Shown here: positions 17,378 to 25,542 of the stretch, one piece after another
Layout: each line of letters starts with the position of its first letter
Numbering within the stretch: position 1 is the first letter of the stretch
Assembly (NCBI RefSeq): GCF_039941015.1
Contig: NZ_JBDVFI010000080.1
DNA from: Sedimentitalea sp039941015
GTDB lineage: Bacteria > Pseudomonadota > Alphaproteobacteria > Rhodobacterales > Rhodobacteraceae
Reading direction: 5' to 3' (one strand)
Length of the DNA: 64,000 bases
Notes under the pieces: generated by a model
Databases searched by the model: none
What the model was told of the DNA's origin: nothing
Seen by the model: the letters and a program-made list of their open reading frames with translations, nothing else
Translations under genes and position numbers: made by a program

Positions 17378-18016
17378 TCAGGCGGAAAGCGCCATCTGGC
17401 GATGCTCGGCCGGCCCAAAGGCCCGGTCGAACCAAAGCCGTGACAGTTCTTCGGAAATTCCCGATCGTCGGGCAATCTGAGCCTTGGCTTTGTCGGAGAA
17501 TTCCCAAAGTCCGACGCTGATCTTTTCGCGCCCCTCACCAACACTGCCGAGCACTTCGGGAGAAGATCCGATCAGGCGATAGATACGCACCATGCGGGCG
17601 TCAAATACACCGACAAAGTGAAGAATGCCGAACCCGGTCATGATCTCGCCCCCCGCCAGCATCAAGGCCGCCGCGACATTGCTGCCGGCGGTTCGTGACA
17701 GGCAAAAGCGGGTGCATTCCCAGATCACCGGGCTTGATATCGTGGTGTCACCGGTCAGATCACCGAAAACATCATTGACCATGACCCGCCCCGTTGTCGG
17801 AAGAAACCGCATTGAGCCGCCATGACTGCCATCCGATTGCTCCCAGATGACATAGAGCGGGTTCAGTCGGTCATAGTCGTCCATCTCGTAGCCATCGCAG
17901 TCAACGTCGACGTCCCATCCAAGCCGGGTCTTGAATTGATCGGCCCGGTCGCGAAACATTGTTCGACGCAATTTGGGATAGTTGTGAAGGTCGTTTGCAT
18001 AGATATAGCGCAGCAT
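17378..18016 (-). CDS. Acyl-homoserine lactone synthase, LuxI family
   Basis: Makes an N-acyl-homoserine lactone from S-adenosylmethionine and acyl-ACP. The 212 residues keep the family's invariant positions almost exactly: R24, F28, W34, E44, D46, D49, R70 in SMRFLPTTG, and E100/R103 in WECTRFCL. Roseobacter relatives often use long-chain 3-oxo or unsaturated acyl groups, but the chain length cannot be read here. It follows luxR by 83 nt on the same strand. The start ATG at 18016 has a GGGGAC ribosome-binding site. Confidence 0.95.
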   Translation of the reverse strand: MLRYIYANDLHNYPKLRRTMFRDRADQFKTRLGWDVDVDCDGYEMDDYDRLNPLYVIWEQSDGSHGGSMRFLPTTGRVMVNDVFGDLTGDTTISSPVIWECTRFCLSRTAGSNVAAALMLAGGEIMTGFGILHFVGVFDARMVRIYRLIGSSPEVLGSVGEGREKISVGLWEFSDKAKAQIARRSGISEELSRLWFDRAFGPAEHRQMALSA

Positions 18017-18099
18017 GATCGTGTCCCCTTGTCGTCCTGGCTGCCTTCAGGCTTACGACAACAATGGTTAACGTAGGGTCATCGCCACGTTCTTGCTCT

Positions 18100-18819
18100 T
18101 CATACCACAATCAAACCCCGGCTCATGGCGCGGGCAACGGCATGTGTCGTGTTGAGCGCGCCGAGCTTGAATCTAGCGCTTTCTATGTAAACCCGGAGCG
18201 TATGCTCCGATATGGAAAGTGTCTCTGCCGTTTGCGCCCGGCTATACCCCATCGCCAGCAACGTCATTGCATCCACTTCGCGCGGGGACAGTGCGCTGGA
18301 GCTTTCCGGTTGCCGGCCAGGTTCGAATTCCAATGCCTTTCGATTGAAGAAATGGGCGATCAGGATAAGATCGCGGCTGTTCTCTGCGGTGAATTCTGCC
18401 CAGGTCGCATCATCACAACTATGGCTGACCGAATACAGGGCGAACTGGCCGTTTGGTCCGCGGATCGGAATTGAAAATCCCTGATTGCCCACTCCGTATT
18501 CCTGAGCTTCGACCATGAATTGGCGCGCGGCCTTACTCGACCAATCCAACCGTTTCCAATCAACCGGGTGAAACCGCTGGAAACATCCGAGGATGACCGG
18601 ATCGACACGTTGATAGTTTTGGGACACCCAACGCTCTCGCCACTCATCCGAGTATGTTCCGCAGCCGTATTGATCCCCCGCACTATCAACCCAGTGATAG
18701 ACCATGTGATCGACGAGAAACGCGTCGCGCAAGGCCTCAATGATGCCCTGAAGCTCTTCAAGCTCGCTGGTGGCGTCCAATTCCTCCAGCACTTGATCCA
18801 GATTGAATCGGTTCACCAT
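18100..18819 (-). CDS. LuxR-family quorum-sensing transcriptional regulator
   Basis: AHL-responsive regulator of 239 residues. The N-terminal autoinducer-binding domain shows HMVYHWVDSAG, a D-P pair in NYQRVDPVILGCFQR, and W/Y positions typical of the pocket; the C-terminal helix-turn-helix is LSPREVDAMTLLAMGYSRAQTAETLSISEHTLRVYIESARFKLG. It lies upstream of luxI, and its first 62 bases overlap the end of a small conserved-looking ORF in another frame, which suggests translational coupling. Confidence 0.94.
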   Translation of the reverse strand: MVNRFNLDQVLEELDATSELEELQGIIEALRDAFLVDHMVYHWVDSAGDQYGCGTYSDEWRERWVSQNYQRVDPVILGCFQRFHPVDWKRLDWSSKAARQFMVEAQEYGVGNQGFSIPIRGPNGQFALYSVSHSCDDATWAEFTAENSRDLILIAHFFNRKALEFEPGRQPESSSALSPREVDAMTLLAMGYSRAQTAETLSISEHTLRVYIESARFKLGALNTTHAVARAMSRGLIVV

Positions 18820-18976
18820 TTAGTTGCGAACGCGCCTCTTCTTTTTGGGACGAAATTTCGGCTGCTGCGATAAGCGTGGTATCATCCAGTTGCTCCGCAA
18901 GGGCCCCAAGGCCATTTGCCGAAGCAAATGATTTGAGATCAGCCAACACGTCCAGTATCCAGTCGTTGTGCGTCAT
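18758..18976 (-). CDS. Small protein encoded upstream of and overlapping luxR
   Basis: A 72-residue acidic protein (MTHNDWILDVLADLKSFASANG...) whose reading frame runs 62 bases into luxR. The N-terminal half looks helical and well formed (LGALAEQLDDTTLIAAAEISSQ), while the overlapping tail is low-complexity. I recall similar short ORFs before luxR in other roseobacters, but no function is known to me. ATG 18976 is preferred over an upstream in-frame start at 19006 because the protein-like region begins there. Confidence 0.65.
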   Translation of the reverse strand: MTHNDWILDVLADLKSFASANGLGALAEQLDDTTLIAAAEISSQKEEARSQLNGEPIQSGSSAGGIGRHQRA

Positions 18977-19120
18977 GAGAGTCGCTCCGCAGTGGTTAAC
19001 GAACAATTAACGTAAGACTACCATTCGCGGGTTTGTTAGGAAATTCGCAGCTTTGGACCCCCCCAAAATAGCGAGGGACCGATTTGTAAGGTTCTGATTT
19101 CAAAGAACCGGAATTTGAAA

Positions 19121-19160
19121 GCAAAACACCCGCGTCACCAAAGGGCGATTCGCGGGTGTC
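19121..19160 (-). terminator. Rho-independent-type terminator after ccr
   Basis: ACACCCGCG (19126-19134) pairs with CGCGGGTGT (19151-19159), a perfect 9-bp stem with a 16-nt loop, followed on the minus strand by TTTTGC. It lies 29 nt after the ccr stop. A second small hairpin (GGTTCT 19090-19095 with AGAACC 19104-19109) follows in the same spacer. Confidence 0.7.
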
Positions 19161-19188
19161 ACTGTTTTCGATTTGAAGACGCTGAAAG

Positions 19189-20475
19189 TTACTTGCCCGC
19201 GTCGAGCACCTCTTCAAGCGTTCTCAGGCCTGTCACTGGCGATTGCACCAGAACAGACATGTTGCCGGGCTTGTGCTCGTTACGCAGCATTTTCATGTGC
19301 GCTTCAGGCAAGTCATTCCAGTTGAAGACCTCAGACATGCAAGGGTCCAGGCGCCGTTCCAGCATCAGATTGTTTGCAGAACTGGCCTGCTTCAGGTGGG
19401 CAAAGTGGCTGCCCTGAATGCGCTTCTGGTGCATCCAGACATAGCGCACGTCAAACGTCAGGTTAAAGCCCGTCGTCCCGGCACAGATCACAACCATTCC
19501 GCCCTTTTTGCAGACAAAGGTCGAAACCGGGAATGTCGCCTCACCGGGGTGCTCGAACACTATATCGACGTTGTTGCCCTTGCCGGTGATCGCCCAGATC
19601 GCCGCGCCGAACTTACGCGCTTCCTTAAACCATTCGCCATATTCAGGCGTGTTCACGGTGGGCATCTGCCCCCAGCAATTAAAGTCCTTGCGGTTGATGA
19701 CGCCCTTGGCCCCGAGGTCCATCACAAACTCGCGCTTGTCCTCATCCGAGATCACGCCGATCGCATTGGCACCTGCGGTGTTGATCAGCTGGATCGCATA
19801 TGATCCCAAACCGCCGGACGCGCCCCAGACCAGCACGTTCTGGCCTGGTTTCAATTCGTGCGGGTGGTGACCAAACAACATCCGATAGGCCGTCGCCAGC
19901 GTCAGTGTATAACAGGCGCTCTCTTCCCATGTCAGGTGTTTGGGACGCGGCATGAGCTGCTGCGATTGTACCCGCGTGAACTGGCTGAACGACCCATCCG
20001 GTGTCTCGTAACCCCAGATACGCTGAGACGTCGAGAACATCGGATCGCCGCCATTGCATTCCTCGTCGTCACCATCATCCTGATTGCAGTGAATCACGAC
20101 TTCATCACCGACCTTCCAGCGGGTGACCTTGTCGCCAACCGCCCAGACGATACCCGACGCATCCGATCCTGCAATATGATAGGGCTGCTTGTGTCCGTCA
20201 AACGGGCTGATCGGTTTCCCCAAAGCGGCCCAGACGCCATTGTAATTAACGCCAGCGGCCATCACCAGAACCAGAACGTCGTGGCTGTCCAGTTCAGGGA
20301 CGTCCAAGACCTCCTGCAGCATCGCCGTATCGGGTTCGCCATGACGCTCCTTGCGGATCGCCCATGCATACATCTGTTTTGGTACATAGCCCAAGGGCGG
20401 GATTTCACCGACCTCGTACAGATCTTTTTCAGGTGCCTCGTAGGGCGCAATGTCGCTGTTGGTGTCCAGAGCCAT
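19189..20475 (-). CDS. ccrA: Crotonyl-CoA carboxylase/reductase
   Basis: Key EMC-pathway enzyme: reductive carboxylation of crotonyl-CoA to ethylmalonyl-CoA with NADPH and CO2. The 428 residues belong to the medium-chain dehydrogenase family; the NADPH site is LVWGASGGLGSYAIQLINTAGANAIGVISDEDKREFVMDLGAKGVINR, and the long N-terminus YEVGEIPPLGYVPKQMYAWAIRKERHG and the insert around HCNQDDGDDEECNGGDPMFS are specific to Ccr. A GGAGG ribosome-binding site precedes the ATG. ecm lies on the other side of one gene, as in relatives. Confidence 0.96.
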   Translation of the reverse strand: MALDTNSDIAPYEAPEKDLYEVGEIPPLGYVPKQMYAWAIRKERHGEPDTAMLQEVLDVPELDSHDVLVLVMAAGVNYNGVWAALGKPISPFDGHKQPYHIAGSDASGIVWAVGDKVTRWKVGDEVVIHCNQDDGDDEECNGGDPMFSTSQRIWGYETPDGSFSQFTRVQSQQLMPRPKHLTWEESACYTLTLATAYRMLFGHHPHELKPGQNVLVWGASGGLGSYAIQLINTAGANAIGVISDEDKREFVMDLGAKGVINRKDFNCWGQMPTVNTPEYGEWFKEARKFGAAIWAITGKGNNVDIVFEHPGEATFPVSTFVCKKGGMVVICAGTTGFNLTFDVRYVWMHQKRIQGSHFAHLKQASSANNLMLERRLDPCMSEVFNWNDLPEAHMKMLRNEHKPGNMSVLVQSPVTGLRTLEEVLDAGK

Positions 20476-20530
20476 GCTGGCCTCCTGTCTTATTTGTTTT
20501 GCCGCAATGCAGAATCACGTCTGTCAGAAG

Positions 20531-20584
20531 GGAATAGAAAGCGCCACGCAACATTGCAACACCAATTACATTGATTTTGTAATT
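20531..20584 (-). promoter_or_regulatory. ccr promoter with an adjacent perfect inverted repeat
   Basis: On the minus strand TTGCAA (20554-20559) and TATTCC (20531-20536) are 17 bp apart, about 55 nt before the ccr start. Just upstream of the -35 is AATTACA (20564-20570), a 7-bp spacer, and TGTAATT (20578-20584): a perfect inverted repeat placed where an activator or repressor would bind. The regulator is unknown. The repeat touches the stop end of the neighbouring acyltransferase gene. Confidence 0.5.
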
Positions 20585-21997
20585 TTATGACCCTGCAGTT
20601 GCAGCATCACCCTTCGCTTGTGCAGAATCAGGCGGTGTCTGGTCGAGCATAAGATGACGAATGGAGTTGGCATAGTATTTCAGAATCTCGATCTGATCAG
20701 GCTCCACATGATATCGGTCGCCGTCGAGCCTCAGGATCTTGCGCTCAAGCAGATTGCGTAGCCCGACCTCGGCACCATAATCGCGATTGTCACGCGGCAG
20801 ATGTACATGTGCCTCTGGGTACCTCCTCAGAATTGCCCCAAACGCAATCTCGACATCTGCGCGGGTCATTGGCCCTCTTTCGATCAGCAACCACGCAACG
20901 ATTGGCACAGGCAACATTGGAACGATCGCGCCGATCTTGGCGATCAACGTGCGGGCCAGCGGCACCGTTATATCCCCGTCGACCTGGAGCTGCAAAGTTC
21001 GCAGCGACAAAGGCTCACCAAAACTGACGGCCGCATACCCGAAACGGTGATAGCGCCCGATCAGGCGCAGCCACAACTGCTTGGCCGATTTCGCTGCGAC
21101 CACGCCGATCTTGGCATTAAACCGCCCCTTGGGATCATGCGCTGCAGCAACCAGAATACGATCCTCCAATACCCTGTCATAATTCAGTGCGACCGGGACA
21201 AACACCACATCCCGCCCCTCCGGATCAAAATCATCAACGATATATTTTAATAACCCGAGCTTTGGCGGCATCAGCGCGCCGGATTGGCTCAACCCGCCTT
21301 CCGGAAACATCGCTTGGGTGACCCCCGCATCCGTCGCAAGCCTGACATAACGCGCCAAAACTTTGCGATACAATTCGTTGCGGGATTTCCGGCGGATGAA
21401 ATACGCCCCCATTGCCCGGATCAACCCGCTCAACGGCCAGACCTGCGCCCATTCGCCAACGGCATAAGACAGCGCCGATCTTTCGGCAGCCAGATAGGTG
21501 ACGAGCACATAGTCCATGTTGCTGCGATGGTTCATCACAAAGACCACCGTTGCCTCAGGATCAATCCCCTTCAGAGCAGCTTCATCGTGATGCCCCAATC
21601 TTACCCGGTAAAGCGCATTTGACAAAAGCCGGGCAGCTCGGATTGCAAAACCAAAATAGGCCGATGCCGAGAACGAGGGTACAATCTCGCGTGCGTATCG
21701 ACTGGCCTCTTCAAAGGCGACGCTCTCTGGCACGCCTTGCGTACGTGCGTGGTCTGCCACGGCCTGACTGACCTGAGGGTCATAGATCAGGCGTTGGATC
21801 ATGTCGTGTCGCCGGGCCAGCTTGAAGGGCTGGATCGGGCGTTCCAGCCGTGTGTTCAGCCGCGCAACCACGCGCTCCAGCCTGCGTCGGAAAAACCAGC
21901 GCACGGATGGGATCATGACCTTGTCCAACGCCGCGATCACAGCGAAACCGAGGATCAGCAGCAGCAGCCAAAACGGAAGTTCAATGCTTGTCGTCAT
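20585..21997 (-). CDS. Glycerol-3-phosphate/1-acylglycerol-3-phosphate acyltransferase family protein
   Basis: Membrane-associated acyltransferase of 470 residues. One N-terminal transmembrane helix (LPFWLLLLILGFAVIAAL) is followed by the PlsC/PlsB-type domain: block I VMNHRSNMDYVLV (H-x4-D catalytic pair), block III MFPEGGLSQSG, and a long C-terminal region. The architecture resembles PlsB-like enzymes more than short PlsC. ATG 21997 puts the hydrophobic helix at the N-terminus. It sits between ccr and ecm on the ccr strand; a link to the EMC pathway is not obvious. Confidence 0.82.
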   Translation of the reverse strand: MTTSIELPFWLLLLILGFAVIAALDKVMIPSVRWFFRRRLERVVARLNTRLERPIQPFKLARRHDMIQRLIYDPQVSQAVADHARTQGVPESVAFEEASRYAREIVPSFSASAYFGFAIRAARLLSNALYRVRLGHHDEAALKGIDPEATVVFVMNHRSNMDYVLVTYLAAERSALSYAVGEWAQVWPLSGLIRAMGAYFIRRKSRNELYRKVLARYVRLATDAGVTQAMFPEGGLSQSGALMPPKLGLLKYIVDDFDPEGRDVVFVPVALNYDRVLEDRILVAAAHDPKGRFNAKIGVVAAKSAKQLWLRLIGRYHRFGYAAVSFGEPLSLRTLQLQVDGDITVPLARTLIAKIGAIVPMLPVPIVAWLLIERGPMTRADVEIAFGAILRRYPEAHVHLPRDNRDYGAEVGLRNLLERKILRLDGDRYHVEPDQIEILKYYANSIRHLMLDQTPPDSAQAKGDAATAGS

Positions 21998-22041
21998 GGC
22001 TGATCCTTGCAAGTCGCACCACCAAGGTAAATATCTCTTTC

Positions 22042-22251
22042 ATGACAGCAAACCACTACTCTACCTATGTCGAAGTAACACAGGGTTTCCACCCGCATGA
22101 ACGCTCACTGGCGGCGCAGCTGTTCTGGCAGGCGTTTTGCGGCAAGCTCGGGCGCACCATTTGGCCCAAGACACGGGCACTCGACTCCATTGGAACCAAC
22201 GTTGATTCAAAGTTTGCACTGGACCCGCGTGATCGCGACGGCAACATTTGA
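22042..22251 (+). pseudogene. Truncated GNAT acetyltransferase remnant
   Basis: A 69-residue reading frame in the 400-nt gap before ecm. Its core, HERSLAAQLFWQAFCGKLGR followed by a segment with ARALDS-like sequence and ending in DGNI, resembles the first 60-70 residues of GNAT acetyltransferases found in Rhodobacterales, then stops exactly where the acetyl-CoA-binding half should begin. No continuation appears in the other frames; the remaining 146 nt to ecm look like promoter and leader. Judged by pattern only, so the family call is tentative. Confidence 0.5.
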
Positions 22252-22397
22252 TGAACTTTCGGACAAGTACCCAGATGCAGCGATCCATTGTAGACTAGAT
22301 GTCTTTGCCGCAACGCAGCGAATTGACATCGGTCGAAAATTTCTGTTTAGAAAGCTCACACGCAATAAAATTTCTTCGAGCAACATCGAGGCCCGAC

Positions 22398-24359
22398 ATG
22401 ACGCAGAAAGACCGCCCCTGGCTAATCCGGACATATGCTGGCCACTCTACCGCCGAGGCAAGCAACGCGCTTTATCGCAGCAACCTTGCCAAAGGACAGA
22501 CCGGTCTTTCAGTCGCCTTCGACCTGCCAACCCAGACCGGATATGACAGCGATCATACTCTGGCGCGCGGCGAAGTCGGCAAAGTCGGCGTTCCCGTCTG
22601 CCATCTCGGTGACATGCGGACGCTGTTTGACCAGATCCCGCTGGAACAGATGAACACCTCGATGACGATCAACGCCACGGCCCCGTGGCTGTTGGCACTC
22701 TATATCGCGGCCGCCGAAGAACAGGGCGCAGATGTCAGAAAACTGCAAGGCACCGTGCAGAACGATCTTATCAAAGAGTATCTTAGCCGCGGCACCTATG
22801 TCTGCCCACCCAAGCCATCGCTCAAGATGATCGCGGACGTAGCCGAGTTTTGCTACACCAACGTGCCGAAATGGAACCCAATGAACGTGTGTTCCTATCA
22901 CCTGCAAGAGGCAGGCGCGACGCCGGAGCAGGAACTGGCCTTTGCGCTGGCCACCGCAATTGCGGTGCTGGATGAACTCCGACCACGCGTTCCCGCCGAG
23001 GATTTCCCGGCGCTGGTCGGACGTATTTCTTTCTTCGTGAACGCGGGCATTCGGTTCGTGACCGAAATGTGCAAAATGCGGGCATTTGTCGATCTCTGGG
23101 ACGAAATTTGCGAAAAACGCTATGGCGTAGCTGATGCCAAGATGCGCCGTTTTCGGTATGGCGTTCAGGTCAACTCGCTGGGGCTGACTGAACAACAGCC
23201 GGAGAATAACGTCTATCGCATCCTAATCGAGATGTTGGCCGTAACCTTGTCAAAAAACGCGCGCGCTCGGGCGGTCCAACTCCCGGCTTGGAACGAAGCA
23301 CTCGGCCTGCCCCGCCCCTGGGATCAGCAATGGTCTATGCGGATGCAGCAAATCCTCGCCTTCGAAACGGACCTGCTGGAATATGATGATCTGTTTGACC
23401 AGAATCCGGTCGTCGATGCCAAGGTCGAGGAACTCAAAAACGGCGCCCGCGCCGAGCTTGCCAATCTAGACAGCATGGGCGGCGCCATTTCTTCCATTGA
23501 ATACATGAAATCTCGCCTCGTGGAATCCAACGCCGAGCGCCTGAACCGGATCGAAGCCGGTGAAACCACGGTTGTCGGTGTAAACAAATTCACCACGACC
23601 GAGCCATCCCCGCTGATGAGCGAAGATGGCGGCATCATGGTTGTGGATCCAGCCGTCGAGCAGGATCAGGTCGATCGGCTTAATGCGTGGCGCACCGAAC
23701 GTGATGACAATGCGGTCCAAGCCGCACTCGCCGCACTGCGCGAGGCCGCCTCAAGCGGCGCGAACGTCATGGAACCGTCAATTGCCGCCGCGAAGGCCGG
23801 TGCCACAACAGGTGAATGGGCCGAACAGATGCGTCAGGTCTTTGGCACCTATCGCGGACCGACAGGCGTATCAGGGTCACCCTCAAACAAGACCGAAGGG
23901 CTCGACGATATCCGCGAGGCCGTGAATGCGGTGAGTGACAGGTTAGGCCGACGCCTGAAGTTTCTGGTGGGCAAGCCCGGACTGGATGGTCACTCTAACG
24001 GTGCCGAACAAATCGCATTCCGCGCTCGGGATTGCGGCATGGATATCTCATATGACGGTATTCGCCTGACACCCGAAGAAATCGTTGAATCGGTTCAGGC
24101 CAATGACGCGCATGTAATTGGCCTCTCGATTCTGTCAGGCAGCCACATTTCTTTGGTCGAAGACGTCTTAAAAAGGATGCAAGTGGCTGGAATAGCGCAC
24201 ATTCCCGTGATCGTCGGCGGAATCATACCGGAAGAAGATTCTCAGAGGTTGCAAAAGATGGGTGTTTCAAAGGTATATACCCCCAAGGATTTCGAGCTAA
24301 ATACAATCATGACGGACATCGTGGCGCTCGTTGATCCCGCGGCAATTGCCGCACAATAG
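22398..24359 (+). CDS. ecm: Ethylmalonyl-CoA mutase
   Basis: Coenzyme-B12 enzyme of the EMC pathway converting (2R)-ethylmalonyl-CoA to methylsuccinyl-CoA. ATG 22398 yields 653 residues, the size of the single-chain MeaA/Ecm clade. RTYAGHSTAEASNALYRSNLAKGQTGLSVAFDLPTQTGYDSDH is the substrate-barrel start; the B12-binding domain is at the C-terminus with DGHSNG (the Asp-x-His-x-x-Gly cobalt-ligand motif), LSILSGSH and VGGIIP. It lacks the extra domains of human-type methylmalonyl-CoA mutase. Together with ccr it performs consecutive steps. Confidence 0.95.
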   Translation: MTQKDRPWLIRTYAGHSTAEASNALYRSNLAKGQTGLSVAFDLPTQTGYDSDHTLARGEVGKVGVPVCHLGDMRTLFDQIPLEQMNTSMTINATAPWLLALYIAAAEEQGADVRKLQGTVQNDLIKEYLSRGTYVCPPKPSLKMIADVAEFCYTNVPKWNPMNVCSYHLQEAGATPEQELAFALATAIAVLDELRPRVPAEDFPALVGRISFFVNAGIRFVTEMCKMRAFVDLWDEICEKRYGVADAKMRRFRYGVQVNSLGLTEQQPENNVYRILIEMLAVTLSKNARARAVQLPAWNEALGLPRPWDQQWSMRMQQILAFETDLLEYDDLFDQNPVVDAKVEELKNGARAELANLDSMGGAISSIEYMKSRLVESNAERLNRIEAGETTVVGVNKFTTTEPSPLMSEDGGIMVVDPAVEQDQVDRLNAWRTERDDNAVQAALAALREAASSGANVMEPSIAAAKAGATTGEWAEQMRQVFGTYRGPTGVSGSPSNKTEGLDDIREAVNAVSDRLGRRLKFLVGKPGLDGHSNGAEQIAFRARDCGMDISYDGIRLTPEEIVESVQANDAHVIGLSILSGSHISLVEDVLKRMQVAGIAHIPVIVGGIIPEEDSQRLQKMGVSKVYTPKDFELNTIMTDIVALVDPAAIAAQ

Positions 24360-24384
24360 GATTTTATTGTCCTATTTGCGAAAT

Positions 24385-24445
24385 TGACGCTGAAATGCGT
24401 CGCAATGATCGCTAATGTGTCAAGCTGTGACGCAGATCTGCGTCA
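24385..24445 (+). promoter_or_regulatory. Pair of dyad-symmetric sites upstream of the H-NS-like gene
   Basis: TGACGCAGATCTGCGTCA (24428-24445) is a perfect 18-bp palindrome, and TGACGC-TGAAAT-GCGTCG (24385-24402) is a near-copy with the same 6-bp centre. Their centres are 43 bp apart, about four helical turns. A -35-like TTGACG overlaps the first. They lie 25-85 nt before the gene start, so autoregulation or repression is a reasonable inference. Confidence 0.55.
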
Positions 24446-24469
24446 TGATCGCCTACTGGGAGTAAATGT

Positions 24470-24793
24470 ATGACGATTGACCTTAAATCGATGTCGAGAA
24501 AAGAACTGAAACAGCTCAGCAAAGACGTCGAGAAAGCAATAAAAGACGCTGAAAAACGCGAGCGCAAAGAAGCACTGGAAGCTGCAGAAAGAGCAGCGGC
24601 AGAATACGGGTTTGAGCTGAGTGAATTGTCGGATGAATCCGGCAGACGCAAATCCGCAAAAGGCCCCAAAGCCAAGGCGAAATACCGCAACCCTCAGGAT
24701 CCCACTCAGACTTGGACAGGGCGCGGACGAAAACCGCAGTGGATTCACGACGCTCTGGCGGCGGGTACCGATATCTCGGATCTGGAAATCTAA
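24470..24793 (+). CDS. H-NS family nucleoid-associated protein
   Basis: DNA-binding silencer/architectural protein of 107 residues. The N-terminal half (MSRKELKQLSKDVEKAIKDAEKRERKEALEAAERAAAEYG, about 8-47) is a charged coiled coil for oligomerisation; the C-terminal KYRNPQDPTQTWTGRGRKPQW with IHDALAAG is the classic H-NS DNA-binding domain of the HvrA/Spb type found in Rhodobacter. It stands alone, with deoD 17 nt downstream on the same strand. Confidence 0.92.
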   Translation: MTIDLKSMSRKELKQLSKDVEKAIKDAEKRERKEALEAAERAAAEYGFELSELSDESGRRKSAKGPKAKAKYRNPQDPTQTWTGRGRKPQWIHDALAAGTDISDLEI

Positions 24794-24810
24794 GTCAGGC
24801 AAACCCCATC

Positions 24811-25515
24811 ATGACGATTCATATCGGCGCAGAAGCCGGGACAATTGCGGAAACCGTGTTGTTGCCCGGAGACCCATATCGCGCAAAATGGGCCGCAGAG
24901 ACCTTTTTGAGCGATGCAAAACTGGTCAACGATGTGCGCGGCATGTTGGGGTTTACCGGGCTCTGGAATGGGCACCGGGTCACTGTTCAAGGCAGCGGTA
25001 TGGGAATGCCATCGCTGTCGATCTACGTGAACGAACTGATTCGCGACTACGACGCCAAGACGCTGATCCGGATTGGCTCCTGCGGCGCAATGCAGGACCA
25101 TGTGGCGGTACGCGATGTCATTCTTGCGATGACGGCAAGTACCGTGACCACGCCCTCCCGTGGTATCTTCAAGGAACTGTCTTTTGCCCCCTGTGCGGAT
25201 TGGTCCCTGTTGCGAGCAGCATCAGAGGCTGCCGAGAAAAAGGGGACAAAAACACATATAGGCGGGATTTATTCGTCGGACGTGTTTTATGACGAACGTC
25301 CCGATCTGAACGAACAGATGGTGCGCCATGGTATTCTCGGGGTCGAGATGGAGGCTGCAGAGCTCTACACGCTGGCCGCGCGTTACAACCGGCGTGCGCT
25401 GGCGGTGCTGACAGTATCGGACCACCTTATCACCGGCGAGGCACTTCCCTCGGACCAACGCGAAACCAGCTTTGGCGACATGGTTGAAATTGCACTCACC
25501 GCAGCGTTTTCCTGA
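24811..25515 (+). CDS. deoD: Purine nucleoside phosphorylase, DeoD type
   Basis: Phosphorolyses purine (deoxy)nucleosides to base and (deoxy)ribose-1-phosphate. 234 residues from ATG 24811; MTIHIGAEAGTIAETVLLPGDPYRAKWAAE, QGSGMGMPSLSIYVNELI, LIRIGSCGAMQ and GVEMEAAELYTLAARY are the hexameric PNP (nucleoside phosphorylase I) motifs, including the phosphate-binding Gly/Arg and the Asp in VSDHL. The short gap suggests co-transcription with the H-NS-like gene. It could act on nucleosides taken up by the BMP-type importer. Confidence 0.93.
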   Translation: MTIHIGAEAGTIAETVLLPGDPYRAKWAAETFLSDAKLVNDVRGMLGFTGLWNGHRVTVQGSGMGMPSLSIYVNELIRDYDAKTLIRIGSCGAMQDHVAVRDVILAMTASTVTTPSRGIFKELSFAPCADWSLLRAASEAAEKKGTKTHIGGIYSSDVFYDERPDLNEQMVRHGILGVEMEAAELYTLAARYNRRALAVLTVSDHLITGEALPSDQRETSFGDMVEIALTAAFS

Positions 25516-25542
25516 ACAGAGGCTCAACCGCTTCCGATTGAA

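Noticed and set aside
18036..18051. CCTG-N8-CAGG dyad upstream of luxI as a lux box
   Set aside because: Too close (about 20 nt) to the luxI start to serve as an activator site and its spacing does not match the usual 18-20-bp lux-box; left as chance dyad.
22252..22397. Continuation of the GNAT gene by frameshift
   Set aside because: The other two frames after base 22251 show no GNAT motifs, so truncation rather than frameshift is favoured.
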